DNA from: Gordonia liuliyuniae
Lineage (GTDB): Bacteria; Actinomycetota; Actinomycetes; Mycobacteriales; Mycobacteriaceae
DNA: 64,000 bases
Direction of reading: 5' to 3'
Assembly: GCF_021739025.1 (NCBI RefSeq)
Contig: NZ_JAKKOT010000002.1
Coordinates: forward strand, 310,001 to 374,000
Shown: positions 46,974 to 55,955 of the stretch, piece by piece
Layout of the letters: every line of letters starts with the position of its first letter
How positions within the stretch are numbered: position 1 is the first letter of the stretch
Notes under the pieces: model-generated
Seen by the model: only the letters and a program-made list of their open reading frames with translations
Told to the model about the DNA's origin: nothing
Database searches by the model: none
Position numbers and translations under genes: made by a program

Positions 46974-47931
46974 CGTTTGCCGGTCGCCGCGGTCGCCTTC
47001 GGCGCCGCCGGGGCTTGACCGGTGGCGGCGGCTCGTTACGGCGCTGGTTGCGGGCGGCTGCGGCTCTCTCATAGTCGTTCGGCTCGGTACGGATACAGTC
47101 GGCTTCCGACTGGGCCAGTCGGTTCGGATCGCTTCGCAGATCGGCGATCACAGATTCGGCCATCCGGGCGAGACGTCGCTCGTCAGAGTACGTGAGGCGG
47201 CGCGGCAACTCGGTGAGCGGCACCCACGCGACCTCGCTGACCTCGTAGTCTTCGTCTGAGAGCTCCCCGCCGGTGAACCGGAGCAGGTAATGGTGCACCG
47301 TCTTGTGGATGCGGCGGCCTTCGCTGACGAACCAGTAGTCGATCTTGCCGAGCGGCGCGACGATGGTGCCTTCGATGCCGGTCTCCTCGGCGACTTCGCG
47401 CATCGCGGTCTGCTCGGCGGTCTCGCCGGTCTCGATATGTCCCTTGGGCAGTGACCACATGGTGCGGCCGCGGCGATCGACCCGGCCGATGAGTGCCGCG
47501 CTGAGGTCTTCGAAGGGCGCGTCGATGTCCGACAGGACGAGCCCGCCCGCGGACGTCTCACGCACGGTCCGCAGTTTCGGCGCCGGTTCGGCGTCGGTCG
47601 GGCGTCGGCCGCCGCGTCGCTGCCCGTTCGGCGTCGTCGGCTTGCTGTTGTTATTGCCGTTGCCGCTGTTCTTGCGCCGGTTCCGGTTCGCGAGGTCGGA
47701 GGGCTTGGGAGTCGCGTCGCAGTCGACTTCGGGTTTGGCCGCTGTGTCGTCGGTCTTCTTCGCCTCGGTCGGACGGTTCGAACGGCGGCCTCGCCTGCGT
47801 CGGCCTCGCCGATTACGTCGATTCCGAGCGGGTTGGTCGTTTCCGTCGTTCTTCGCCGGTTTTCCGGCGTCGCCGACTGCCGGAGCGTCGGAAGCGACGT
47901 CCGTATGGTGCAGCGATGGTTCGGCGGACAC
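46963..47931 (-). CDS. NUDIX hydrolase with long basic N-terminal extension (MutT4-like)
   Basis: 322 residues. The NUDIX box is complete (GHIETGE, then REVAEETGI with the usual spacing) near residues 170-192. About 125 residues precede it, rich in Arg, Asn and Gly (for example [18 protein letters not shown]), and a second Arg-rich block ends the protein. Orthologous to mycobacterial Rv3908 (MutT4) by position and pattern. NUDIX enzymes hydrolyse nucleoside diphosphate-linked substrates; the basic tails suggest nucleic-acid binding. It is divergent from the CCA-transferase gene with 88 bp between. Confidence 0.88.
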   Translation of the reverse strand: MSAEPSLHHTDVASDAPAVGDAGKPAKNDGNDQPARNRRNRRGRRRRGRRSNRPTEAKKTDDTAAKPEVDCDATPKPSDLANRNRRKNSGNGNNNSKPTTPNGQRRGGRRPTDAEPAPKLRTVRETSAGGLVLSDIDAPFEDLSAALIGRVDRRGRTMWSLPKGHIETGETAEQTAMREVAEETGIEGTIVAPLGKIDYWFVSEGRRIHKTVHHYLLRFTGGELSDEDYEVSEVAWVPLTELPRRLTYSDERRLARMAESVIADLRSDPNRLAQSEADCIRTEPNDYERAAAARNQRRNEPPPPVKPRRRRRRPRRPANGDG

Positions 47932-48019
47932 ACCCCGATGCTAGCCGTTCGTTACCGTCCGTTAGCCATGGCAGGCTGACCGCGCAAGCCGCGTCGGCGA
48001 GTCGGTACTGTCTTATCTC

Positions 48020-49498
48020 ATGACCGACAGCGCGCAGAGCAGCCGGATGACCGACGACCAGCGCGCCGAGCGTCGCAGTCGTCTGCTGGCATCTGCTGCC
48101 GTGGCACTGCGCTCCCTCGACGATGTGCTGACCCCCTTGGCGACCCGTTTCACCGACCGCGGACACGACTTGTACCTGGTGGGAGGCTCGGTGCGCGACG
48201 CAGTCCTCGGCCGTCTCGGAAACGATCTCGACTTCACGACGGACGCCCGACCCGAGGTGATCTTCGAGATCCTCAAAGGCTGCGCGGACGCGGTCTGGGA
48301 CACGGGCATCGACTTCGGCACGGTGAGCGCACAGATCGGCGATCAGATGGTGGAGATCACCACGTTCCGGGCCGACATGTACGACCAGGTGAGCCGGAAT
48401 CCGACTGTCACGTTCGGCGACACGCTCGACGGCGACCTGATCCGTCGTGACTTCCGGGTCAACGCGATGGCGGTCCGTCTGCACTCGGACGGCCAGCAGG
48501 AGTTCTGCGATCCGCTCGACGGCCTGTCGGATCTGCTCGCCGGTGTCATCGACACGCCTGCGGCGCCGGAGGACTCGTTCAACGACGATCCGTTGCGGAT
48601 GCTGCGGGGTGTCCGTTTCGTCTCCCAGTTGGGTTTCGTGCTGGCTCCGCGCGTGTTCGACGCCATCGTGGCGATGGTCGATCAGATCGACCGGATCACC
48701 GTCGAACGGATCCGGGTGGAACTGGACAAGATGATCCTGGGCGAGCATCCGATCGACGGCGTGGATCTGCTCGTCGAGACGGGATTGGCCGAGCATGTGC
48801 TCCCGGAGATTCCCGGGATGAAGCTGACGATCGACGAACATCACCAGCACAAAGACGTCTACCAGCATTCCTTGACGGTTCTGCGGCAGGCGGTCGACCT
48901 GGAGACCGGCGACCCGGATCTCGTCCTGCGCTGGGCCGCGCTCCTGCACGACATCGGCAAGCCCGCGACGCGACGCCACGAGGACGGTGGCGGCGTCAGC
49001 TTCCACCACCACGAGGTGGTCGGCGCGAAGATGGTCCGCAAGCGGATGCGTGCCCTCAAATATCCGAAGGCCGTCGTGGAGGACGTCGCCCAGTTGGTGT
49101 TCCTTCATCTGCGCTTCCACGGATACGGGGAGGGTCGGTGGACCGATTCGGCCGTCCGTCGCTATGTGACGGACGCCGGTCCCCTCCTCGATCGGCTCCA
49201 CAAGCTGGTGCGCGCGGACTGCACGACGCGCAACAAGCGCCGCGCCCGGCGCCTCCAGGAGACGTACGACGACCTGGAGCATCGGATCGCGGTGTTGCGC
49301 GAGGCGGAGGACCTCGATCGCGTCCGGCCGGACCTGGACGGCAACGCGATCATGGAGTTGCTCGGTATAGGTCCGGGTCCGCTCGTCGGCAAGGCTTGGC
49401 GGCACCTGAAGGAGCTGCGCCTGGACGCCGGCCCCATGTCCCGTGACGACGCCGAAGCCGAGCTCAAAGCGTGGTGGGCCGCCCAGTCTCCCGACTGA
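48020..49498 (+). CDS. pcnA: CCA tRNA nucleotidyltransferase
   Basis: 492 residues. The nucleotidyltransferase head carries LYLVGGSVRDAVLGRLGNDLDFTTDARP (about 52-79), with the carboxylates in DLDF; RRDFRVNAMAV and ERIRVELDKM follow. The C-terminal part has an HD-type metal motif: ALLHDIGKPATR near residue 315 and SFHHHEVVGAKM. It adds CCA to tRNA 3' ends, needed here because the two tRNA genes do not encode CCA. It corresponds to Rv3907c. TACTGT lies 9 nt before the start and no ribosome site is visible. Confidence 0.93.
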   Translation: MTDSAQSSRMTDDQRAERRSRLLASAAVALRSLDDVLTPLATRFTDRGHDLYLVGGSVRDAVLGRLGNDLDFTTDARPEVIFEILKGCADAVWDTGIDFGTVSAQIGDQMVEITTFRADMYDQVSRNPTVTFGDTLDGDLIRRDFRVNAMAVRLHSDGQQEFCDPLDGLSDLLAGVIDTPAAPEDSFNDDPLRMLRGVRFVSQLGFVLAPRVFDAIVAMVDQIDRITVERIRVELDKMILGEHPIDGVDLLVETGLAEHVLPEIPGMKLTIDEHHQHKDVYQHSLTVLRQAVDLETGDPDLVLRWAALLHDIGKPATRRHEDGGGVSFHHHEVVGAKMVRKRMRALKYPKAVVEDVAQLVFLHLRFHGYGEGRWTDSAVRRYVTDAGPLLDRLHKLVRADCTTRNKRRARRLQETYDDLEHRIAVLREAEDLDRVRPDLDGNAIMELLGIGPGPLVGKAWRHLKELRLDAGPMSRDDAEAELKAWWAAQSPD

Positions 49499-49600
49499 CC
49501 TGCCGTCCTCGGCGGACCGAGCTCGGTCCTTCGGGGCGGGCCGACCGACGGCCACTCGATCGCTCGATCGAGATACCGGACGGCAAGGTAGATTCGTCGC

Positions 49601-50692
49601 ATGTACTGCAGTGAACTCGGGGATCAGTGGCACGCCGCGCGTGTCGAGCCGTCTCTCGCTCATCTGGACGCCGCGTCAGCGGGGCGTTCGTCTCGTGCCG
49701 TCATCGCAACGATCACCAGACACCTTGAACGAGAAGCGGAACGGGGATCGTATGTGGCTGCGGCTGACGAGGAGGACGCACTGGTCGCGGGTCGTCGAGG
49801 GCTGGCGTCGTTGATCGGTCACACGCCCGAGGAGTTGTCCTTCCGGGACAGTGCTCGGACGTCGCTGCGTGCGCTGCTGAACAGTTGGGCGTTGCCGATG
49901 TCGCCGACGGTCTGGGTGGCGAAGAACGAGTTCGGGCCGAACCTGGCGGAGTTCGAACGGCGTGACTTCGCGGTGCGGGTGCTTCCAGAAGCCGACGTGT
50001 ACGGGCACGTGGACGTGGACTCACTGGAGAACATGCTCCAGTTCGAGCAGCCCGACTTCATCCACGTCTGTCACATCGGGTCGGCGAGCGGTGTCGTCCA
50101 GCCGGTGGCGCAGATCGTCGAGGTCGCCCATAGTGTCGGCGTGCCGGTGGTGGTCGACATGGCGCAGTCGGTGGGGCATGTCCCGACGGTGACGGGCGCC
50201 GACGTCGTGTACGGCACGTCGCGCAAGTGGCTGACAGGTCCGCGCGGTGTCGGTTTCGTCGCGGTCCGCAGCGACTCGTTGGCGAAGATCGAGGTGGAGT
50301 CGTCGGATTCGTTCATCGCCGGTCAGCTCGGACTGGGGACGGCCGTCACGGAACTGTTGGAGATCGGCCAGCAGAAGGTGTTCCGCGAGCTCGCCGCCAT
50401 CGGTAAGGCGACGCGCGAGCGTCTGCGCGGCGTCGGCAGCTGGGAGGTCGTCGAAGCGAACGACGAGCCGTCGGCGCTGGTGACGTTGGCGACCCCGCCG
50501 GGCTGGGGTGTCGCCGATCTGGAGGCGGCACGGGCCAAGCTGTTGGAGACGGGGATCCTCGTGACCGCCGCGGACTCGTGGCGGGCTCCCCTCGCAGGCG
50601 ACCAGCCGCACCTGCGGGTGAGCCCTCACCTGGATGTGCGCAGCGAGCAGCTCGACGCATTGGCGACGACCATCCGCACGATGGGGTACTGA
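49601..50692 (+). CDS. Class V PLP aminotransferase, EgtE-like
   Basis: 363 residues from ATG 49601; TAGATT lies 6 nt upstream, suggesting a leaderless message. The PLP lysine is Lys209 in TSRKWLTGPRGVGF; Asp186 and Gln189 in VVVDMAQSVGH would contact the cofactor ring and phenol oxygen. AHLDAASAGRSS near the N-terminus and the pattern overall match EgtE, the ergothioneine C-S lyase of actinobacteria, more closely than kynureninase or cysteine desulfurase. The other ergothioneine genes (egtA-D) are not in the window, so the pathway role is a suggestion. Confidence 0.7.
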   Translation: MYCSELGDQWHAARVEPSLAHLDAASAGRSSRAVIATITRHLEREAERGSYVAAADEEDALVAGRRGLASLIGHTPEELSFRDSARTSLRALLNSWALPMSPTVWVAKNEFGPNLAEFERRDFAVRVLPEADVYGHVDVDSLENMLQFEQPDFIHVCHIGSASGVVQPVAQIVEVAHSVGVPVVVDMAQSVGHVPTVTGADVVYGTSRKWLTGPRGVGFVAVRSDSLAKIEVESSDSFIAGQLGLGTAVTELLEIGQQKVFRELAAIGKATRERLRGVGSWEVVEANDEPSALVTLATPPGWGVADLEAARAKLLETGILVTAADSWRAPLAGDQPHLRVSPHLDVRSEQLDALATTIRTMGY

Positions 50693-50703
50693 GCTGCTTG
50701 ATT

Positions 50704-50733
50704 GCCGGCTGCCGTACTGCCGCCTGCCGTACT
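50704..50733. repeat. 15-bp tandem repeat
   Basis: Two 15-bp units, GCCGGCTGCCGTACT and GCCGCCTGCCGTACT, one mismatch apart, followed by a partial third (GCCGGCTGGG). They lie in the spacer between the EgtE-like gene and the DxDxDG-repeat gene. They have no coding role that I can see. Confidence 0.6.
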
Positions 50734-50817
50734 GCCGGCTGGGTGTCGACCCGCCGGATCTCCGCGACACGCCGCGTCCGACGGAACGCGATCGGTCGCC
50801 GCTGCGTCTAACTGAGT

Positions 50818-51234
50818 ATGGACGGGGTCATCGAGTACGGGTTCGGTACGGGCGACGAGATGTCCTCGTGGCGTTCGCCCGCCGATCTCGATCTCGACGG
50901 TGACAGCGTCCTGGACGCGGTAGCACTCGATTTCGACGGCGACGGTCTCGTCGATGACGCGATGTGGGACACCGACGGCGACGGTGTCGCCGATCGGTCC
51001 GTCCTCGATCTCGACGACGACGGCGTCCCGGAGACCCAGTTCGCCGACGGAGGCTCCGGCCTGTGGGAGCGTCCCGTCGACGGGAGCGCAGGCCCGCGTG
51101 AATCCGAGCCGGACGCCCAGAAACCCGACGAGTCGGTCCTGGACACCGACGGCGACGGCGAGCCCGACACCGTCCTGATCGATACCGACGGCGACGGATA
51201 CGCGGACGCTCACCGGTCGGCGGGCGACCGCTAA
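50818..51234 (+). CDS. Acidic protein with DxDxDG calcium-loop repeats (DUF6802-like)
   Basis: 138 residues, very acidic. Repeats of the form D-x-D-x-D-G-x-x-D (DLDLDGDSVLDAV, DFDGDGLVDDA, DTDGDGVADRS, DLDDDGVPE, then DTDGDGEPD and DTDGDGYAD near the C-terminus) occur about six times, the pattern of EF-hand-like or thrombospondin-type-3 calcium loops. No signal peptide is visible. A similar small conserved family in Mycobacteriales is annotated, I believe, as DUF6802. The central 35 residues (GSGLWERPVDGSAG...) are unlike the repeats. Calcium binding is inferred from the motif only. Confidence 0.7.
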   Translation: MDGVIEYGFGTGDEMSSWRSPADLDLDGDSVLDAVALDFDGDGLVDDAMWDTDGDGVADRSVLDLDDDGVPETQFADGGSGLWERPVDGSAGPRESEPDAQKPDESVLDTDGDGEPDTVLIDTDGDGYADAHRSAGDR

Positions 51235-51246
51235 CTCTTCATCCGG

Positions 51247-52545
51247 CTAGACCCGCGCCTGCTCTCGCTCCACGGTCTCCTGGTCCGGCCCTTCGACGAC
51301 CCCCGAGTCGGCCCGCCACACAAGTAGCGCGCCGGCCAGGTAGGCGACGGCGCCTGCGATGATCAACGGCACGGAGAAGCCGTCCGCGGGGATCGCGAAC
51401 GCCGCGACGAACATGGCGGCGACGAACGCCGTATTGAACACGGCGTCCTGGACGGCGAACACCTGGCCGCGGTAGGAGTCGGGGACGTCGCACTGCATGG
51501 CGACGTCGCCGCAGAGTTTCACGGTCTGGCCGATGAGGCCGAGGAGCACGGCGCCGACCAGCACTGCCGAAGCGGTGAGCGTCCCGACCAGGGTTTCGGC
51601 GAGCGCCCCGCCGACGAGCGCGACGGCGACCGTTCGGCGTCGTCCGTAGCGGTGGACCGACCACGGCGTGGCGACTGCCGCCAGCAGCGCGCCCGCCGCG
51701 ACGGCCGCGCCGATCCCCGCCATGGCTTGCACGTCATGGCCGAGCGGCGCGCCGAGGTCGATGGAGCGGACGACGATGAGCAGCATCAACGTGTTCATCC
51801 CGAACACCAGTCGGTGGACGCCGATCGCGCCGAGCACGATGCCGACGCTCGGGTGATTCGCGACGGCCCGCACACCGTGTGCCAGTCCACGACCCACCGA
51901 GTAGAGCGCCGAGTGACCGGATCCGTCGGGCTTGTCGGGCCCGAGGCGCCGCGGTGCGAATGTGGCGGCGAGCATGCCCGAGGAGAGCGCGAAGACGGCG
52001 CCCGCCAGAAGTGTCGCACCGGATCCGCCGTTGTCCGCGCCGAAGATCGTGCGGAGCAGGGTGGACAGACCGGCACCGACGGCGAGCATCCCGGCGCCGA
52101 GTGTCGTGAATACGGCGTTGACCTCGATGATGACCGACTCAGACGCGACGTGCGGCAGCCCGGCCGACAGCCCAGACGCGACGAACCTGCTGCACCCGGT
52201 GACGATGAGGGCCGCGAGGAGCACAGCCGTGTCGGGCACGCCGGTGCTCATCGCGGCCGCAACGAGAACGATCGCGACCGCACGGAAAGCGTTGACCCAC
52301 ATGAGGACGCGTCGTCGATCCCAGTGGTCGAGCAGTGCTCCCGCGAAGGGCCCGAGGACCGAGTACGGGAGGAGTAGGACGGCGAAGCCGGCCGCGACGG
52401 CGAGTGGGTCGGTGTGGCGGTCCGGATTGAACAGGATGGAGAACGCGAGCGCAGCCTGGAAGGCTCCGTCGCTGACCTGGCTGAGGAGCCTGACCCCGAG
52501 AAATCGGAGCAGGCCGGGTGCCTTGACCTGCGTCCATAAGCTCAC
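51247..52545 (-). CDS. MFS transporter
   Basis: 432 residues with about 12 hydrophobic segments. N-terminal LRFLGVRLLSQVSDGAFQAALAF and the loop LLDHWDRRRVLMW (near 73-85) match the DHA-type/MFS_1 exporters. No cytoplasmic regulator adjoins. It probably exports a small molecule or drug; substrate unknown. It is convergent with the DxDxDG protein gene and divergent from yqgE. Confidence 0.82.
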   Translation of the reverse strand: MSLWTQVKAPGLLRFLGVRLLSQVSDGAFQAALAFSILFNPDRHTDPLAVAAGFAVLLLPYSVLGPFAGALLDHWDRRRVLMWVNAFRAVAIVLVAAAMSTGVPDTAVLLAALIVTGCSRFVASGLSAGLPHVASESVIIEVNAVFTTLGAGMLAVGAGLSTLLRTIFGADNGGSGATLLAGAVFALSSGMLAATFAPRRLGPDKPDGSGHSALYSVGRGLAHGVRAVANHPSVGIVLGAIGVHRLVFGMNTLMLLIVVRSIDLGAPLGHDVQAMAGIGAAVAAGALLAAVATPWSVHRYGRRRTVAVALVGGALAETLVGTLTASAVLVGAVLLGLIGQTVKLCGDVAMQCDVPDSYRGQVFAVQDAVFNTAFVAAMFVAAFAIPADGFSVPLIIAGAVAYLAGALLVWRADSGVVEGPDQETVEREQARV

Positions 52546-52660
52546 TAGACAATGCTACCGACGAACTCGCGAGTAGCCGTCGTCGACGACCGATGTCACA
52601 GTTTGAGTGGACCGGTCCGGTGGCGCCGCGTCGTGCTGCCTGTGGTGTCATGATGGGGTG

Positions 52661-53251
52661 GTGTCCGACGGCGAGTTCTCCGACGACCGACCTGAGGTGG
52701 CCCCCGGGTCGCTGCTGATCGCGTCGACCGCCCTGTCGGGTCCGACGTTCGAGCGGTCCGTCGTCTACATCATCGAGCACGACGAGCAGGGCACCCTCGG
52801 TGTCGTCTTGAACCGGATGAGCGACGCCGCCGTCTACAACATCCTCCCCGGCTGGGCCGACCTCGCGGCGAGCCCGCGCGCGGTGTTCGTCGGCGGCCCG
52901 GTCGGGACGTCGTCGGCATTGTGCCTGGGTGTCGCGAAGAGTGGTGTGGTGGTCGCCGATCAACCCAAACTGCACCAGGTGACGGGGCCGGTCGCGATGG
53001 TCGACCTGGACGCCGACCCCGACGAGATGGCCGAAGTGCTCACCGGTGTGCGGATCTTCGCAGGCTACGCGGGGTGGGAGGCGGGACAGCTCGACGAGGA
53101 GCTCGCCGACAGCAGCTGGATCGTCGCGTCCGGGCTGCCGACGGATCTGTTGGCAGAACCGTCCGTCGACGTCTGGCAGCGTGTGCTGGCGCGACAGCCG
53201 TGGCCGCTGCCCCTGCTGTCGACCTATCCGGTGCGGCCGGACGACAATTGA
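52661..53251 (+). CDS. YqgE/AlgH family protein (UPF0301)
   Basis: 196 residues from GTG 52661 (a second GTG at 52658 is equally possible). The family core is clear: PGSLLIASTALSGPTFERSVVYIIEHDEQGTLGVVLNRM, FVGGPVGTSSALCLG and IFAGYAGWEAGQLDEELADSSWIV. UPF0301 proteins are widespread and of unsettled function. It ends 23 bp before dedA-like. Confidence 0.88.
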   Translation: MSDGEFSDDRPEVAPGSLLIASTALSGPTFERSVVYIIEHDEQGTLGVVLNRMSDAAVYNILPGWADLAASPRAVFVGGPVGTSSALCLGVAKSGVVVADQPKLHQVTGPVAMVDLDADPDEMAEVLTGVRIFAGYAGWEAGQLDEELADSSWIVASGLPTDLLAEPSVDVWQRVLARQPWPLPLLSTYPVRPDDN

Positions 53252-53273
53252 TCACTTCACAGTTAGTCGACGT

Positions 53274-53903
53274 ATGAATGCGCTGACCGATCAGCTGACG
53301 TCGCTGATCGACGCGGTCCCGGCGTGGGCCGTCTACGTGATCGCCATGGGTGTCGTCTATCTGGAGACCTCCGTGATCTTCGTCGGTCTCGTCGCGCCGA
53401 GTGAAGCCGTTCTCGTCGCGGCGGGGGTCGTCGCGGCGATCGGCTCCGCGAACATCGCGATCCTCGTCGTCGGCTGTGGCCTCGCGGCGATGGCGGGCGA
53501 CTGGAGCGGCTACTGGGTGGGCCGTGGCTTCGGTCCACGGTTGGGGGCCACCAGGATGGGGCGCAAGGTGGCGCGACGCATGACCCGGTCCCGAAGCAAG
53601 ACGCCGAGCCCGAGCGACGCGATCATCGCGGTCGCCGCTGCGCGTTGGGTCGGGTTCGTGCGCAGTGTGATTCCGCTGGTGGCGGGCGCACGGCGGATGC
53701 CGTTCCGCAGGTTCGCTCTCGCCAGCGCGATTGGCGGCGTCTCGTGGACGGCGACTGTTCTACTGGTCTCGTTCGCAGTCGGCGAGACGCTCGGCGCCGA
53801 GATGGCGTTGATCGTCGCGGTCTGTGTCGCTGGACTGGCGGTGGGGTTCTTGGTCTTCCGGCGGTGGCGTTCGCGACGTCACGCGTCGACGGTATCGCCT
53901 TGA
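53274..53903 (+). CDS. DedA family membrane protein
   Basis: 209 residues from ATG 53274; a longer frame upstream lies over yqgE. The DedA pattern is visible: YLETSVIFVGLVAPSEAVLVAAGV (membrane segment with acidic residue), AGDWSGYWVGRGFG, and ARWVGFVRSVIPLVAGARRMPFRRF, which holds the conserved arginines. DedA proteins are now linked to lipid scrambling/flipping of carrier lipids in the membrane. It overlaps the convergent transporter gene by 25 bp. Confidence 0.88.
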   Translation: MNALTDQLTSLIDAVPAWAVYVIAMGVVYLETSVIFVGLVAPSEAVLVAAGVVAAIGSANIAILVVGCGLAAMAGDWSGYWVGRGFGPRLGATRMGRKVARRMTRSRSKTPSPSDAIIAVAAARWVGFVRSVIPLVAGARRMPFRRFALASAIGGVSWTATVLLVSFAVGETLGAEMALIVAVCVAGLAVGFLVFRRWRSRRHASTVSP

Positions 53904-54874
53904 GGATCGCTCTGTCGGTGGTATCGGTTGGCGAGCCACGCGCAGACGATGAGCTGGATCTGGTGGAAGATCATCAGCGGCAACACCATGAAGCCCACGA
54001 CCGATCCGGTGAACATGACGCTGGCGAGCGGTAGGCCGGTGGCCAGGCTCTTCTTGGTTCCGCAGAACTGAGCGGCGACCATGTCCTCGCGATTGAAGCC
54101 GAGCCGTTTGGGTACGAACCAGGTGATGGCGAGCATCAGCGCGACGAGCACGGTCGACAGGACGATCACGAGGATGACGTCGACCGCGTCGACTTGGCTC
54201 CAGAGCCCCGACTGGACGCCTTCACTGAACGCCACGTAGACGACCATCACGATGGAACCGCGGTCGACATACTTGGTCGGTTCGGCGTACCGCCGCAGGA
54301 ACGGGCCGACGAGGGGGCGGGCGATCTGGCCGACGATGAACGGCACGAGGATCTTCAACACGATCTCGAGGATCGACTCGCCGTCGATGTGCACGCCTGC
54401 GTCCGAACTCATCAGCAGGACGACGAGGGCAGGTGTGAGGACGACGCCGAGCAGGTTCGACGCGGATGCGCTGACGATCGCACCGGGAACGTTGCCGCGG
54501 GCGATCGACGTGAAGGCGATCGACGACTGCACCGTGGACGGGACCAGCGTCATGTAGAGGAAACCGTCGGCGAGGTCGGCACCGATCATCGGTGACAGCA
54601 TCGGGTGCAGCGCGAGGCCGATGAGCGGGAACAGGACGAACGTGAACGCGAGGATCGTCGTGTGCAGTCGCCAGTGGGTGAGTCCGTCGAGTGCTTCGCG
54701 CGGTGAGAGCCGGGTGCCGTACAGGAAGAACAGCAGGGCGATCAGGCCGGTGACCACCCAGTCCATGACGTCGGCGAACACGCCGGACGCCGGAAAGACT
54801 GCGGCGACGACGACGGCGAGGAAAATCGATGCGATGAAGCCGTCGATAGGCGACTTGGCGAGGAGGTTGCGCAT
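53879..54874 (-). CDS. Bile acid:sodium symporter-like transporter (SBF-like)
   Basis: 331 residues with ten hydrophobic segments. PSTVQSSIAFTSIARGNVPGAIVSASASNLLGVVLTPALVVLL carries the first crossover motif, and QFCGTKKSLATGLPLASVMF the second; both are typical of the SBF-like (PF13593, YfeH-type) transporters. Sodium-coupled organic-anion uptake is expected; the ligand is unknown. Four bases separate it from the SdpI-like gene upstream. Confidence 0.85.
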   Translation of the reverse strand: MRNLLAKSPIDGFIASIFLAVVVAAVFPASGVFADVMDWVVTGLIALLFFLYGTRLSPREALDGLTHWRLHTTILAFTFVLFPLIGLALHPMLSPMIGADLADGFLYMTLVPSTVQSSIAFTSIARGNVPGAIVSASASNLLGVVLTPALVVLLMSSDAGVHIDGESILEIVLKILVPFIVGQIARPLVGPFLRRYAEPTKYVDRGSIVMVVYVAFSEGVQSGLWSQVDAVDVILVIVLSTVLVALMLAITWFVPKRLGFNREDMVAAQFCGTKKSLATGLPLASVMFTGSVVGFMVLPLMIFHQIQLIVCAWLANRYHRQSDPQGDTVDA

Positions 54875-54877
54875 CCG

Positions 54878-55405
54878 TCAATGCGCGGCGTCGGCCGGCT
54901 GCGTCGGCTCGGCGGCGTGCTCGGTGGTGCACATGCCTTGCAGTGCGCACGAACCGCAGCTGTCGGTCCCGCAGTCGGCCGCCGGATCGTCTGCGTGCTG
55001 TTCGTCAGCGCCGCCGGAACAGCAGTCGGCGCTGCAGCCGCCAGACTCCTCTTCGGGTTCGGGGACGGTGGCCGCGACCCGGACTCCGACGCCGGCTGCG
55101 ACCGCGGCGATCACGAAGGCGACGATTACGCCGCCGAAGCCGAAGAGGAAGCCGAGGTCGCCGCCGAAGGCGAGGACTCCCCCGATCAGCAGGACGAGGG
55201 CGGCGGCGAGGAAGCCGGGCGCAGCGACCTTGTTGCCGAGTGCGAACGCTTCGCCCGATCGCATGGTCTCTTCCGAGCGGACCCCGAACCAGCGGTTGCG
55301 TTCGAGTCGGCCGCTCAGTCCGCTGATGCCGACGCCGGCCCAGAACACCGCGAGCACGAGGGCCAGGACACCGGAGACGATGGACAGGATATGCACGGAC
55401 CTCAC
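54878..55405 (-). CDS. SdpI-like membrane protein with cysteine-rich tail
   Basis: 175 residues. Three membrane segments and the motif LSGRLERNRWFGVRSEETMRSGEAFALGNK (about 31-60) match the SdpI/YhfL family, whose Bacillus founder is an immunity protein for a toxic peptide. After the third membrane segment, the last 60 residues form an acidic, cysteine-rich tail (CSADCC, then C-x4-CGSC and a further Cys), which may bind metal; I know no such tail in SdpI. It is probably co-transcribed with the SBF-like transporter. Confidence 0.75.
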   Translation of the reverse strand: MRSVHILSIVSGVLALVLAVFWAGVGISGLSGRLERNRWFGVRSEETMRSGEAFALGNKVAAPGFLAAALVLLIGGVLAFGGDLGFLFGFGGVIVAFVIAAVAAGVGVRVAATVPEPEEESGGCSADCCSGGADEQHADDPAADCGTDSCGSCALQGMCTTEHAAEPTQPADAAH

Positions 55406-55577
55406 TGTACGACGCGGCGGCGACGGGTGGGGAATCGTCCGGGTATGAGGTGACGGGGGTCGCGGCGGCGAGCCGGTGGTCGTCGACCGCGCGCCGGACC
55501 GGGTTAGGATCGTTGCGCTGCTTTAGGTGATTCAGGCGTTAAGCGGTCTGGGGACTCCAACGATTCGGGGGAAAGTC

Positions 55578-55955
55578 GTGCCGTATTTCGGTCTCATCGT
55601 GTTGGTCGTCTGGGTGGCGGCGCTGATCGACGTGATCGTCGCCGAGGAGTATCGGGTACGGCATCTCCCGAAGGTCGCCTGGGTGCTCATCGTGATCCTG
55701 CTGCCCCTCGTCGGTTCGATCATCTGGTTCCTCGTCGGCCGTCCCGAAGGCGTCGCCGCGTCGCCGCCGACCCGCACGACCGGCTTCCCCGAGTACGAGC
55801 GACCCGGATACAACGACCCCGAGTACAGGGCGGCTATCGCTGCCCGCGAAGACGCCGAGTTCCGGCGCAAAGCCCGTGAACGCGCGCAGGAGCAGCGTCG
55901 TCGTGCGCAGGAGAAGAACGGGTCTGGGGAGAACGAGGAGCCCGAGGGCGACTGA
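55578..55955 (+). CDS. PLDc_N domain membrane protein
   Basis: 125 residues from GTG 55578, which has GGGGG 6 nt upstream; an earlier in-frame GTG at 55527 would add 17 residues. Two membrane segments (FGLIVLVVWVAALIDVIV and VAWVLIVILLPLVGSIIWFLVGR) are typical of the PLDc_N (cardiolipin synthase N-terminal) domain. A charged tail rich in Arg, Glu and Gln follows. No phospholipase domain is attached. Function unknown; such proteins are common small membrane proteins in actinobacteria. Confidence 0.78.
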   Translation: MPYFGLIVLVVWVAALIDVIVAEEYRVRHLPKVAWVLIVILLPLVGSIIWFLVGRPEGVAASPPTRTTGFPEYERPGYNDPEYRAAIAAREDAEFRRKARERAQEQRRRAQEKNGSGENEEPEGD

